38,243 bases of DNA, taken from Gemella haemolysans. GTDB lineage: Bacteria; Bacillota; Bacilli; Staphylococcales; Gemellaceae. The notes under the pieces were generated by a model that saw only the letters and a list, made by a program, of their open reading frames with translations, searched no databases and was not told where the DNA came from. The DNA lies in assembly GCF_001553035.1 (NCBI RefSeq), contig NZ_KQ959928.1, positions 1 through 38,243 of the forward strand, in the 5' to 3' direction. The translations under genes and the position numbers were made by a program. Shown one piece after another: positions 16,698 through 24,886 of this stretch; positions within the stretch are counted from its first letter, which is position 1; each line of letters starts with the position of its first letter.

Positions 16698-17687
16698 TTA
16701 GTCTACTAAAATATCTACTACTTCTTCTAATGTTGCTCCTAAGAAGTAAGAGTTAATATCAATTTGTTCTAAAACTTTTTGAATATCTTCTTTTTGATAT
16801 TTTACACCCACTAATTTTTTAGCAATATCTTCTACATCCATTACTCCGAAGAAGTCTCCGTAGAATTTGATATTAGTAATAACACCTTGTTCTACCATGA
16901 TATTAGCTTCAATTTTACCTGTTTTAAGTCTTCTATTACGTTTAATGTTGAAGTCAGGATTTTTACCATATACCCAATCCCATGAGTTATTTTTTTCTTC
17001 TTGAATAGATAAGATTGCAGCTTCGTCTTCTTCAGTTGCAACAAAATCTGTCATTTCGTATTTTTCACTCATATATTTTTTAAGAGCTGCAACGAAATCT
17101 TGAACTGTCATATCTTGGTTTGGAAGGTGATCTTTAATGTTTGTTACACGCGAACGTACTGATTTAATACCTTTTGATTCAATTTTATCTTTAGATACTT
17201 TTAAAGCATCCGCTAAAACTGATGTATCAACATCAAACATTAAGCAACCATGGTGCATAATACGACCATTACGTACGTATTGAGCATTACCACAGAATTT
17301 TTGCCCGTCGATTTCAAGGTCATTACGTCCTGTAAATTCTGCTTTAACTCCTAATGAGTCTAATGCGTCAAGTACTGGTTGTGAAAATGATTTGAAGTCG
17401 AATTCTTCACCACTTCTACCATTTGAGATAATTGTGTAGTTTAAGTTGTTTAAATCGTGGTAAACTGCACCACCACCACTTACACGACGAACGATTTTGA
17501 TATCTTTGTCATCACAGAATTTTTGGTTTACTTCTTCTGTTGTGTTTTGGTTTTTACCAACAACGATACATGGTGAGTTTATCCATAACATAAACACATC
17601 ATCTTTTTCTGCTAGCTCATTAAAAGCATAAAGCTCTAATGCAGTATTGTAGCGTGGATCATTACTTTTTGATTCTATATATATCAT
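16698..17687 (-). CDS. lplA: Lipoate-protein ligase A
   Basis: The enzyme activates lipoate with ATP and attaches it to the lysine of lipoyl domains. It has 329 aa, the usual length with the C-terminal accessory domain. The adenylate and lipoate site is RRVSGGGAVYHD (67-78). Further features are GNAQYVRNGRIMHHGCLM and the C-terminal-domain segment GKIEANIMVEQGVI. Obvious local targets are the two lipoyl domains of the PDH cluster at 21653-26915 (Lys43 in each). AAGGAG is well placed before ATG, and an extended -10 promoter lies at 17726-17734. Confidence 0.95.
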   Translation of the reverse strand: MIYIESKSNDPRYNTALELYAFNELAEKDDVFMLWINSPCIVVGKNQNTTEEVNQKFCDDKDIKIVRRVSGGGAVYHDLNNLNYTIISNGRSGEEFDFKSFSQPVLDALDSLGVKAEFTGRNDLEIDGQKFCGNAQYVRNGRIMHHGCLMFDVDTSVLADALKVSKDKIESKGIKSVRSRVTNIKDHLPNQDMTVQDFVAALKKYMSEKYEMTDFVATEEDEAAILSIQEEKNNSWDWVYGKNPDFNIKRNRRLKTGKIEANIMVEQGVITNIKFYGDFFGVMDVEDIAKKLVGVKYQKEDIQKVLEQIDINSYFLGATLEEVVDILVD

Positions 17688-17725
17688 ATTAATCTCCTTA
17701 ATAATTAACTATTTCTTTACTCCTT

Positions 17726-17734
17726 ATTATACCA
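17726..17734 (-). promoter_or_regulatory. Extended -10 promoter of lplA
   Basis: The minus strand has TGGTATAAT, an extended -10, about 40 nt before the lplA ATG. The -35 region is weak. Confidence 0.55.
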
Positions 17735-17813
17735 TTTTTTGCTAAGTAAAACACTAAATTTTTATCCAAATTAATATTTTTTATGTTATTTCAAACAAAC
17801 TTAGGTTAGATTA

Positions 17814-17822
17814 TGGTATAAT
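17814..17822 (+). promoter_or_regulatory. Extended -10 promoter of trpS
   Basis: TGGTATAAT on the plus strand, divergent from an identical box for lplA 80 bp away. The leader to the trpS ATG is only about 36 nt, so no T-box or trp riboswitch fits here. Confidence 0.6.
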
Positions 17823-17864
17823 TATAAGGAATTATTAAAATTATTTTAAAGGAGTTACCCTTTT

Positions 17865-18881
17865 ATGACAAAAATTATTTTAACTGGAGATAGACCAACT
17901 GGTAAACTTCACTTAGGACACTATGTTGGCTCTTTAAAAAATCGTATAGCTTTACAAAACGAAGATGATACTGAAGTATTTATTATGATCGCCGATCAAC
18001 AAGCACTTACTGATAATGCCGATAACCCAGGAAAAGTTATCGAGAATATTACAGAAGTAGCACTTGATTACCTTGCAGTTGGAATCGATCCTAGCAAGAC
18101 TACTATTTTTATTCAATCACAAATTCCACAACTTGCAGAATTATACATGTACTACATGAATTTAGTATCAGTTTCTAGATTACACCGTAACCCTACTGTT
18201 AAACAGGAAATTAATGACAAAAAATTTGGTGAAAGTATTCCTGCAGGATTCTTTACTTATCCTGTAAGCCAAGCTGCGGATATTACTGCCTTTAAAGCAA
18301 CGCACGTTCCTGTTGGTGAAGATCAAAAACCAATGCTTGAACAAACTCGTGAAATCGTTCGTGACTTCAATAGAACATACAATAAAGAAGTTCTAGTATT
18401 ACCTGAGATTGTACTACCACCAAAAAATCATGCTCGTCTTGTAGGTATTGATGGACAAGGAAAAATGAGTAAGAGTTTAAATAACGGTATTTACCTAGGT
18501 GACAGTGAAGAAAACATTAAAGCTAAAATCATGAAAATGTACACTGATCCAAATCATATTAAAATTGAAGATCCAGGTCAAGTAGAAGGAAATGTTGTAT
18601 TCAAATACTTAGACATTTTCGATACTCGTACTGATGAAGTTGCAGAACTTAAAGAACATTACTCTCGCGGTGGACTTGGCGATATGAAATTAAAACGCCG
18701 ATTAAATGACGTAATGCAAGACTACTTACGCCCTATAAGAGAACGTCGTGAAGAATTCGCAAAAGATAAAGCTGAAGTATACAGAATGCTTAAAGCTGGA
18801 AGTGAAAAAGCTGAGAAAGTTTCAGCCGCTACTTTAGATGAAGTAAAAGATGCAATGGGAATTAATTACTTCAAAAAATAA
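17865..18881 (+). CDS. trpS: Tryptophanyl-tRNA synthetase
   Basis: This class I aminoacyl-tRNA synthetase charges tRNA-Trp. It has 338 aa, the usual length. The HIGH motif is HLGH (16-19) after GDRPTGKL, and the KMSKS motif is exact at 200-204 ([12 protein letters not shown]). The N-terminus [19 protein letters not shown] resembles the streptococcal form. AAGGAG precedes ATG. The transcript may end at the imperfect hairpin at 18892-18914 or read into the nuclease gene 70 nt downstream. Confidence 0.97.
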   Translation: MTKIILTGDRPTGKLHLGHYVGSLKNRIALQNEDDTEVFIMIADQQALTDNADNPGKVIENITEVALDYLAVGIDPSKTTIFIQSQIPQLAELYMYYMNLVSVSRLHRNPTVKQEINDKKFGESIPAGFFTYPVSQAADITAFKATHVPVGEDQKPMLEQTREIVRDFNRTYNKEVLVLPEIVLPPKNHARLVGIDGQGKMSKSLNNGIYLGDSEENIKAKIMKMYTDPNHIKIEDPGQVEGNVVFKYLDIFDTRTDEVAELKEHYSRGGLGDMKLKRRLNDVMQDYLRPIRERREEFAKDKAEVYRMLKAGSEKAEKVSAATLDEVKDAMGINYFKK

Positions 18882-18891
18882 ATTTTTTATA

Positions 18892-18914
18892 GGGGAAGAG
18901 CTCTACTCTTCCTC
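18892..18914 (+). terminator. Weak hairpin after trpS
   Basis: GGGGAAGAG pairs with CTCTTCCTC through one G-U pair, but only TTAATCG follows. Read-through into the nuclease gene is likely. Confidence 0.4.
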
Positions 18915-18951
18915 TTAATCGTTTGAATTATTATAAAAACAAGGAGGTCTT

Positions 18952-19698
18952 ATGGCAAAAAGAAAAAAACAACAATTGTCACTATTTTCAATTATATCAA
19001 TTGCAATAGTAATTTTAGCATCATTTGCTATTACTTATTACACGAATAAATCATCAAATAAAAATTCAAATACTGCTACAACATTCACAAGTGTTTCAAA
19101 AATTCCTGATGATGTGATAAACTCTCTTACAGCACCTAAAGAAAGTGAAGCGACTGACGATAATAAGTATAAAGTACTAAATAATAATAATCCATACTTC
19201 TCTAAAGAAGACTTAGCTACGACTTCATTTGAAAACTATAGTCAATTAGATAAACTTGGTCGTGTCGGACAGGCAAATGGTATCATCGGTGTTGATTTAA
19301 TGCCAACTGATAAACGTGAGGAAATTGCACATGTTCGTCCTAGTGGGTGGCAAAGTAACAGAGGAACTCATGTTTACGATAGATCGCATTTAATTGCTTT
19401 CCAACTAGCTGGAGAAAATGATAATGATAAAAACCTTATGACAGGAACAAGATTTATGAATCTTAATATGATTCCCTTTGAAAATGAAGTTGCTGATTAT
19501 GTTAAGAAAACTAAAAAACATGTACGTTATCGTGTAACTCCTGTTTTCAAAGGTGATGACCTAGTTGCTCAGGGGGTTATCATGGAAGCAATGTCAGTTG
19601 AAGATAATGGTAAGAGTGTTAAATACAATGTATTCTTACCAAACTTCCAAAAAGGTGTTACTATCGATTATAAAACAGGTAAATATACTGTGAAATGA
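18952..19698 (+). CDS. Membrane-anchored DNA/RNA non-specific endonuclease (EndA-like)
   Basis: The protein has 248 aa. A basic start (MAKRKKQQ) and one membrane helix (about 10-30) are followed by a Ser/Asn/Thr linker and the beta-beta-alpha-Me nuclease domain. The active-site motif is DRSH (143-146; His146 would be the general base), then LIAFQLAGENDNDKNLMTGTRFMN and PFENEVADYV, which hold the metal-binding Asn and the conserved Glu-Asn. Pneumococcal EndA has DRGH; DRSH is a common variant. Outward-facing enzymes of this type degrade one strand of DNA during transformation or cut extracellular DNA. No competence gene is adjacent, so the role is uncertain. AAGGAGG precedes ATG. Confidence 0.9.
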   Translation: MAKRKKQQLSLFSIISIAIVILASFAITYYTNKSSNKNSNTATTFTSVSKIPDDVINSLTAPKESEATDDNKYKVLNNNNPYFSKEDLATTSFENYSQLDKLGRVGQANGIIGVDLMPTDKREEIAHVRPSGWQSNRGTHVYDRSHLIAFQLAGENDNDKNLMTGTRFMNLNMIPFENEVADYVKKTKKHVRYRVTPVFKGDDLVAQGVIMEAMSVEDNGKSVKYNVFLPNFQKGVTIDYKTGKYTVK

Positions 19699-19702
19699 AA
19701 CT

Positions 19703-19737
19703 AAGACTTCGAACCTAAAGTGGTTCGAAGTCTTTTC
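19703..19737. terminator. Terminator between the nuclease gene and psiE
   Basis: A perfect 13-bp stem AAGACTTCGAACC/GGTTCGAAGTCTT (19703-19734) followed by TTCTTAATC. It abuts the end of the convergent psiE gene. Confidence 0.88.
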
Positions 19738-20139
19738 TTAATCTTTTTTTATAAATTTCTCAGCAATCGCTAAACTTATAACTAACAATAAAATTGCAGC
19801 TGCCCATATTAATACGCTGTAAGGATCATCATGTTGAACTATAATTAACCTAATAATCGCTGTGATTCCAATATAAATAAAATATCTAAGTGGAAAATGA
19901 TAATTGTTTTTAAAATATTTCACAATAAGAGCCACAAACTCAAAATATAGGAAAAATACTAATATTCCTTCAACAAAGTGTTGATAATTACCTTGATCAG
20001 CCAAAAATTTCACACCTTCATGATATATTTCTTTAGCCTCCATTATTAACCCAAATGATAATAATACTCCTATTATTAATAATCCTATATTCATTATCCA
20101 AAGGAAAATATCAGATATTATTTTACTAAATTTCTCCAT
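19738..20139 (-). CDS. PsiE family membrane protein
   Basis: The protein has 133 aa with four predicted membrane helices and the family segment HFPLRYFIYIGITAIIRLI followed by VQHDDP. PsiE was named for phosphate-starvation induction in E. coli; its function is unknown, and no Pho box was recognised here. GAGGTG lies before ATG. It is divergent from the GNAT-aldB pair and shares a 125-bp promoter region with it. Confidence 0.88.
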   Translation of the reverse strand: MEKFSKIISDIFLWIMNIGLLIIGVLLSFGLIMEAKEIYHEGVKFLADQGNYQHFVEGILVFFLYFEFVALIVKYFKNNYHFPLRYFIYIGITAIIRLIIVQHDDPYSVLIWAAAILLLVISLAIAEKFIKKD

Positions 20140-20170
20140 ATTTCACCTCACTAATTTTTATACAAGAATC

Positions 20171-20246
20171 ATTATATCATATTAAATCTTAATATTCTAT
20201 TGAATTAGATTGTAATACAAGTTTTAAACATTAAATATGATATAAT
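20171..20246. promoter_or_regulatory. Divergent promoters of psiE (-) and the GNAT-aldB operon (+)
   Basis: Each strand carries the same extended -10, TGATATAAT: minus at 20179-20171, plus at 20238-20246. The flanking bases are near-identical too (TTTAATATGATATAAT and ATTAAATATGATATAAT). Between them lies the palindrome TTGTAATACAA (20210-20220), a candidate operator position for coordinating the two units. Confidence 0.55.
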
Positions 20247-20264
20247 AATAAAAAGGAGGCGTAT

Positions 20265-20798
20265 ATGATTACACTAAAAAAAATCAAAGAAAAACATTTA
20301 ACAGATTTATACGATGTTATTTACTCATCAGAAGAACCTGAATGGAGTAAATATAATGCACCATACTTTAATGAATTTAAATATATAAATTTAGAAACAT
20401 TCTTACTAAAAAATCATCATGAATATTTCTTAAGTGAACGTGTCTTAGGTATATTTTTAAATGATAAACCAATCGGCATTGTAACATATTATTGGGAAAG
20501 CTTAGCTACTCGATGGTTAGAAATTGGAATTGTAATATATGATCAAGATGTCTGGGCAAAAGGTATAGGATATGCTGCTTTATATAACTGGATTAAGATA
20601 TGTTTTAATAGATTTCCTGAAATACAACATATTGGTCTAACTACTTGGAGTGGAAACATTAGAATGATGAAACTTGCAGAAAAACTAGGCCTTCTTTGTG
20701 AAGCAAGAATTAGAAAAGTTAGATATTACAATGGTTTATATTATGATTCTGTAAAATACGGAATTTTAAGAGAAGAATTTAATTCTATTAATTACTAG
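20265..20798 (+). CDS. GNAT-family N-acetyltransferase (RimJ/RimL type)
   Basis: The protein has 177 aa. The acetyl-CoA-binding signature is QDVWAKGIGYAALYNWI (the Q/RxxGxG/A type), followed by GLTTWSGNIRMMKLAEKLGL and YYDSVKYGILREEF, typical of the RimJ/RimL and spermidine-acetyltransferase-like subgroup that modifies amino groups of proteins or small molecules. AAGGAGG precedes ATG. It shares a transcript with acetolactate decarboxylase, whose start lies 10 nt after its stop. The acceptor is unknown and the pairing has no evident metabolic reason. Confidence 0.85.
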   Translation: MITLKKIKEKHLTDLYDVIYSSEEPEWSKYNAPYFNEFKYINLETFLLKNHHEYFLSERVLGIFLNDKPIGIVTYYWESLATRWLEIGIVIYDQDVWAKGIGYAALYNWIKICFNRFPEIQHIGLTTWSGNIRMMKLAEKLGLLCEARIRKVRYYNGLYYDSVKYGILREEFNSINY

Positions 20799-20808
20799 GA
20801 GGATAAAA

Positions 20809-21504
20809 ATGATATTTCAATATGGAACTATGGCAGGAATTATAGAAGGCGCTTATAGTGGAAGCATGACTATAGAAGAACTACTGAAATACGGCAATTT
20901 TGGAATTGGTACATTTGATGGCATTGATGGTGAAATGGTAATTTTAGATAGTAAAATTTATAAAACAGATTATTTCGGTAATTCATATCTTCAATCAATC
21001 AAAGAAAGTACACCATTCGCTACAATTACTACATTCGAAAAAGAATACCAGAAATTTGATAATCTTACGTTTAAAAACTTATTAGAAAAAGTTCAAGATT
21101 ACTTAAATCAAAATTATTTCTATGCAATAAAAATTTCAGGAAACTTTCAGAAGATGAATACTAGATCTCCAAAAAAACAAGAAAAACCATATCCACCTCT
21201 ACTAGAAGTACTAGAGAATCAAAATATTTTTCATTATAAAAATACACAAGGTACAATAGTTGGTTTTTTCTCTCCTTATTATGCCCAAGGATTAGGTGTT
21301 GGTGGATTTCATTTACACTACATTAGTAATGATTTAAAAGCGGGTGGACATATCTTTGATTTTGAAATATTAAACGGTCTTGTAGAAATTTCTAAACCTT
21401 TAAATTATTCATTAAAATTTCCAGTAAATGACGAATATCAAAATATAAAAATAGATGAAACTACTCTTCATGAAAAAATTAGTATCGCAGAAGTTAAAAA
21501 CTAA
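20809..21504 (+). CDS. aldB: Alpha-acetolactate decarboxylase
   Basis: The enzyme converts (S)-alpha-acetolactate to acetoin, draining pyruvate and limiting acid build-up. At 231 aa it has family length. Zinc ligands are visible in GFHLHYISNDLKAGGH (His168, His170, His181). The substrate-site Arg is in MNTRSP. Further family segments are GIGTFDGIDGEMVILD and PFATIT. AGGAGG precedes ATG. Acetolactate synthase, the enzyme expected upstream in the pathway, is not in the window. The gene is also called budA or aldC in other species. Confidence 0.95.
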   Translation: MIFQYGTMAGIIEGAYSGSMTIEELLKYGNFGIGTFDGIDGEMVILDSKIYKTDYFGNSYLQSIKESTPFATITTFEKEYQKFDNLTFKNLLEKVQDYLNQNYFYAIKISGNFQKMNTRSPKKQEKPYPPLLEVLENQNIFHYKNTQGTIVGFFSPYYAQGLGVGGFHLHYISNDLKAGGHIFDFEILNGLVEISKPLNYSLKFPVNDEYQNIKIDETTLHEKISIAEVKN

Positions 21505-21514
21505 AAATTTAAAT

Positions 21515-21567
21515 TACACTAGGAATTTTAGTAGAAAAATATGCCTATATTCCTAGTGTATTTTTTT
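21515..21567 (+). terminator. Terminator of the GNAT-aldB operon
   Basis: A perfect 12-bp stem TACACTAGGAAT (21515-21526) and ATTCCTAGTGTA (21549-21560) followed by seven T residues. Confidence 0.92.
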
Positions 21568-21603
21568 CTCATATCCTAAATTTAACAGAGATACATTATA
21601 CAG

Positions 21604-21641
21604 AAAAAAAGATGACTAGCAAATTACTAGCCATCTTTTTC
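21604..21641 (-). terminator. Terminator of the pyruvate dehydrogenase operon
   Basis: The minus-strand stem GATGGCTAG/CTAGTCATC (one G-U pair) is followed by a run of seven T residues. It lies just past the stop of the E3 gene at 21653. Confidence 0.9.
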
Positions 21642-21652
21642 TTTATAAACTA

Positions 21653-23401
21653 TTATTTAGTTTTTTTCTTAGGTGCATGTAGACATAAGTCAACACAGTC
21701 AGTCATAGCTTCATATAAAGCTTCAGAGAATGTTGGGTGACCATGGATAATATCCATAACGTCATCAATTGTCATTTCTGTTTGAATTAAAGTAGACCCT
21801 TCGTTGATTAACTCAGCTGCAACTGGTCCAACAATGTGGATACCTAAGATTTCTCTGTATTTAGTATCCATAATTACTTTAACGAATCCTTCACCTTGGT
21901 TAGATGCTAATGAACGTCCGTTAGCTGCAAAGTTGAATTTACCAACTTTGATGTCATATTTTTCACGAGCTTGTTCTTCAGTTAAACCAACCATTGCGAT
22001 TTCTGGGTGAGTGTAAATTGCTGCTGGAGTAGATTTAAGATCAACTTTTTTGTGGTGACCCATTGCGTTTTCTGCTGCAACTTCTCCCATCTTGAATGCT
22101 GCATGAGCTAACATCTTAGTTCCGTTAATATCACCAGGAGCGTAAATACCTTCAACAGATGTTTCCATGTACTCGTTAACTTTAACACGACCACGTTCCA
22201 TTTCGAATTGATCTGCTAATTCACCAAGACATGTGTTATCTGGAACACGTCCAATTGATAATAATACTTTGTCTGCAACGATATCTTCTTTTCCTTCAAC
22301 TTTAACTACTACTTCTTGACCTTTGTCAACGATTTCTAATAATTTAGTTGATGTAAGAACTTTAATACCTTGTTTTTTGAATTGTTTTTCTAATGCTGCA
22401 GATGCATCTTTATCCATTCCAGCGATTAAACGATCAGCCATTTCAACGATAGTTACTTCAGATCCGAAAGTAGAGAATGCTTGTCCTAACTCTGATCCAA
22501 TAACTCCTCCACCGATAACTGCTAAACGAGCTGGTACTTCATTAATATCTAAGAATTCATCACTTGTAAGAACTTTATCACTATCCATTCCTGGAATATT
22601 AATTCTACTTACTTTTGATCCACCAGCTAAGATTACTCTGTCAGCATCAATTGTTTCTTTTCCATCAACAGAAACTTTTTTATCAGCTGTTAATTGTCCA
22701 ACACCGTTAAATACTTTAACACCGTAAGATTTAAGTAATCCTCCAATTCCTCCTGATAGAGTTTTAGAAATTTTATTCTTAACTGCTACAGTTTGTTCCA
22801 TATCAACTGAGAATGCATCATTTACAAGTTTAATACCACGGTCTTTAGCAGAACGGATGTGGTTGATAATTTCAGCATTGTGTAGGAATGTTTTTGTTGG
22901 AATACATCCACGGTTTAGACATGTTCCACCTAGTTCACGATTTTCTACTAATGCTACTTTACCACCTAATTGAGCGGCTTTAATAGCTGATACATATCCT
23001 GCAGGACCTCCACCAACTACTACTACGTCATATTCACCACGACGTTCGCGTTTTGGTGCTTCTTCTCCTGCTTTAGTTTCAGGTACTTTAACATCTGCTG
23101 CAACTTCTTTAACGATTTCTTGAGCTGCTGCAGTAGTACTGTCTCCTCCAGGAACTGCTTCTCCAGGTTGTCCAATCCATGCAATAGTTTGAACTACTGG
23201 TACAACTGATCCAGCTGGGTGTAAGATTTTTAATAAAGTTCCGCTTGCCTCTGCTTCAACTTCCATGTTTACTTTATCTGTTACGATTTCAAGTAGGATT
23301 TCTCCTTCTTTTACTTCGTCACCTTCTTGCTTAAACCATTGTACGATTTCGCCTTCTTCCATTTCACTTCCGGCTTTTGGCATTATAACTTCAACTGCCA
23401 T
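21653..23401 (-). CDS. lpd: Dihydrolipoamide dehydrogenase (E3) with N-terminal lipoyl domain
   Basis: The flavoenzyme reoxidises dihydrolipoamide and passes electrons to NAD+. It has 582 aa, about 110 longer than plain E3 because of an N-terminal lipoyl domain (residues 1-84, lipoyl Lys43 in TDKVNME) and a charged linker. FAD binding is VVVGGGPAG (near 127-135). The redox-active disulfide is GGTCLNRGC (Cys161, Cys166). The NAD site is AVIGGGVIGSELG, and the C-terminal active-site His/Glu are in GHPTFSEAL. The lipoyl domain is almost identical to that of the E2 gene 54 bp upstream. Lipoyl-E3 fusions are known in streptococcal PDH clusters. It is the last gene of the operon, with AGGAGTG before ATG. 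Confidence 0.97.
   Translation of the reverse strand: MAVEVIMPKAGSEMEEGEIVQWFKQEGDEVKEGEILLEIVTDKVNMEVEAEASGTLLKILHPAGSVVPVVQTIAWIGQPGEAVPGGDSTTAAAQEIVKEVAADVKVPETKAGEEAPKRERRGEYDVVVVGGGPAGYVSAIKAAQLGGKVALVENRELGGTCLNRGCIPTKTFLHNAEIINHIRSAKDRGIKLVNDAFSVDMEQTVAVKNKISKTLSGGIGGLLKSYGVKVFNGVGQLTADKKVSVDGKETIDADRVILAGGSKVSRINIPGMDSDKVLTSDEFLDINEVPARLAVIGGGVIGSELGQAFSTFGSEVTIVEMADRLIAGMDKDASAALEKQFKKQGIKVLTSTKLLEIVDKGQEVVVKVEGKEDIVADKVLLSIGRVPDNTCLGELADQFEMERGRVKVNEYMETSVEGIYAPGDINGTKMLAHAAFKMGEVAAENAMGHHKKVDLKSTPAAIYTHPEIAMVGLTEEQAREKYDIKVGKFNFAANGRSLASNQGEGFVKVIMDTKYREILGIHIVGPVAAELINEGSTLIQTEMTIDDVMDIIHGHPTFSEALYEAMTDCVDLCLHAPKKKTK
23151..23401 (-). repeat. Lipoyl-domain direct repeat (E3 copy)
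   Basis: These 251 bp match 24605-24855 in the E2 gene at about 95% (roughly a dozen mismatches by eye, no gaps). Several synonymous positions are also identical, which indicates recent duplication or gene conversion. Confidence 0.9.
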
Positions 23402-23454
23402 GTTTTAATCACTCCTTATACACTTTATCTTGTTTTATAAATATTATATCATTA

Positions 23455-24855
23455 TTAAATTAGTAATGATAGTGGATTTTCGATAGCTTCTTTCAGAGTC
23501 TTCATGAATTTAGCTCCTTCTAATCCGTCAACAACACGGTGGTCCGCTGTTAATGTTAATGTCATGATAGGTCTTACAGTAACCTCACCATTTAATACCA
23601 CTGGTTTTTGTACAGTAGCACTTACACCTAGAATAGCTGTATTTGGTTGGTTAATGATTGGTACGAAGCTCTTAACTCCATACATACCTAAGTTACTAAT
23701 TGTAAATGTAGAATCTGCCATTTCATCTGGTTTTAATTTACCAGCAAGAGCTTTTGTTGTAATTTCTTTAGAAGCTACTACAAGCTCTTTAAGGCTCATC
23801 TTATCAGCACCTTTAATTACTGGTACTACTAATCCACTATCCATACCAACAGCGATTGATAAGTTTACATAGTGGTGTAAATACATTTCTTTTTCATCAC
23901 TTGATAAAGAAGCATTTACATATGGGTGTTTCATTAATGATTTAATTACAGCTAATGAAATAAAGTCAGTAACTGTTGCTTTTTTACCTGTTTCTTCGAT
24001 AATTGCATCAACAACTTTTTTACGTAAAGCTAATAATTCAGTCATATCAACTTCAACGTTTACAACGAATGTTGGTGCACTGAAGTAAGATTCACTCATA
24101 CGTTTAGAAATAACTTTACGCATTGGTGACATTGGTACAGTTTCAACAACACCCCATTGATTTTCATTAGGTGCTTTAGCAGATTTAGCGCTTGCTGGTG
24201 CAGCAACTTCACTTGCACTTGCAGCAGCTTCACTTGCACTTCCGTTAAGAACAGAAAGAACATCTGCTTTCATAATTTTACCTTTTGGTCCAGTTCCAAC
24301 GATAGCGTCAGTATTAATTTCTTCAACTTCTGCAATACGTGCAGCAAGTGGAGAGATTTTAGCTTTTGCATTTAGTTTATAATCAACTACATCGTCTTTA
24401 TGAACACGACCTTTAGCTCCAGTACCTTTTACTTGAGATAAGTCGATTCCGTTTTCACGAGCATACGCTCTAGCTGCTGGTGTAGCACGAAGACCAGAGT
24501 TGTCAAATACTACTACTTCTTGAGCAGGTGCTGCTTCAACTTTAGTTTCAACAACAGTTTCTTCTACTGGTGCCGCTGCAGCTGCTGGTGCCGCTCCAGC
24601 TCCAGGTACAGCTTCTCCAGCTTGTCCAATCCATGCAATAGTTTGAACTACTGGTACAACTGATCCAGCTGGGTGTACAATTTTTAATAAAGTTCCGCTT
24701 GCTTCAGCTTCAACTTCCATATTTACTTTATCTGTTACGATTTCAAGTAGGATTTCTCCTTCTTTTACTTCGTCACCTTCTTGCTTAAACCATTGTACGA
24801 TTTCGCCTTCTTCCATTTCACTACCGGCTTTTGGCATTATTACCTCTACTGCCAT
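23455..24855 (-). CDS. pdhC: Pyruvate dehydrogenase E2, dihydrolipoamide acetyltransferase
   Basis: The protein has 466 aa and is the structural and acetyl-transfer core of the complex. An N-terminal lipoyl domain (1-84, Lys43) and an Ala/Pro/Glu linker are followed by a peripheral subunit-binding domain (about 121-157, LRATPAARAYARENGIDL). A second, similar domain (about 166-204, KISPLAARIA...GKIMKADVL) and another Ala/Ser linker precede the catalytic domain (about 235-466) with the active-site motif DHRVVDG (His439, Asp443). Two tandem subunit-binding domains also occur in streptococcal homologues. It lies between E1-beta and E3 in one operon. An acetoin dehydrogenase E2 would look alike; the PDH role is favoured because no other PDH is known from this window. 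Confidence 0.93.
   Translation of the reverse strand: MAVEVIMPKAGSEMEEGEIVQWFKQEGDEVKEGEILLEIVTDKVNMEVEAEASGTLLKIVHPAGSVVPVVQTIAWIGQAGEAVPGAGAAPAAAAAPVEETVVETKVEAAPAQEVVVFDNSGLRATPAARAYARENGIDLSQVKGTGAKGRVHKDDVVDYKLNAKAKISPLAARIAEVEEINTDAIVGTGPKGKIMKADVLSVLNGSASEAAASASEVAAPASAKSAKAPNENQWGVVETVPMSPMRKVISKRMSESYFSAPTFVVNVEVDMTELLALRKKVVDAIIEETGKKATVTDFISLAVIKSLMKHPYVNASLSSDEKEMYLHHYVNLSIAVGMDSGLVVPVIKGADKMSLKELVVASKEITTKALAGKLKPDEMADSTFTISNLGMYGVKSFVPIINQPNTAILGVSATVQKPVVLNGEVTVRPIMTLTLTADHRVVDGLEGAKFMKTLKEAIENPLSLLI
24605..24855 (-). repeat. Lipoyl-domain direct repeat (E2 copy)
   Basis: Partner of 23151-23401. The match stops close to the end of the lipoyl domain, where the linkers become unrelated, so the repeated unit is the domain itself. 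Confidence 0.9.
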
Positions 24856-24886
24856 ATTCTATTCACATCCTTCACTAACTAAATTT

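Noticed and set aside
17690-17864. T-box riboswitch for trpS
   Set aside because: The leader from the promoter to ATG is only about 36 nt and has no T-box or terminator stem.
21804-24375. Plus-strand ORFs opposite the PDH genes
   Set aside because: They are antisense to well-supported lpd and pdhC and show no recognisable domain.
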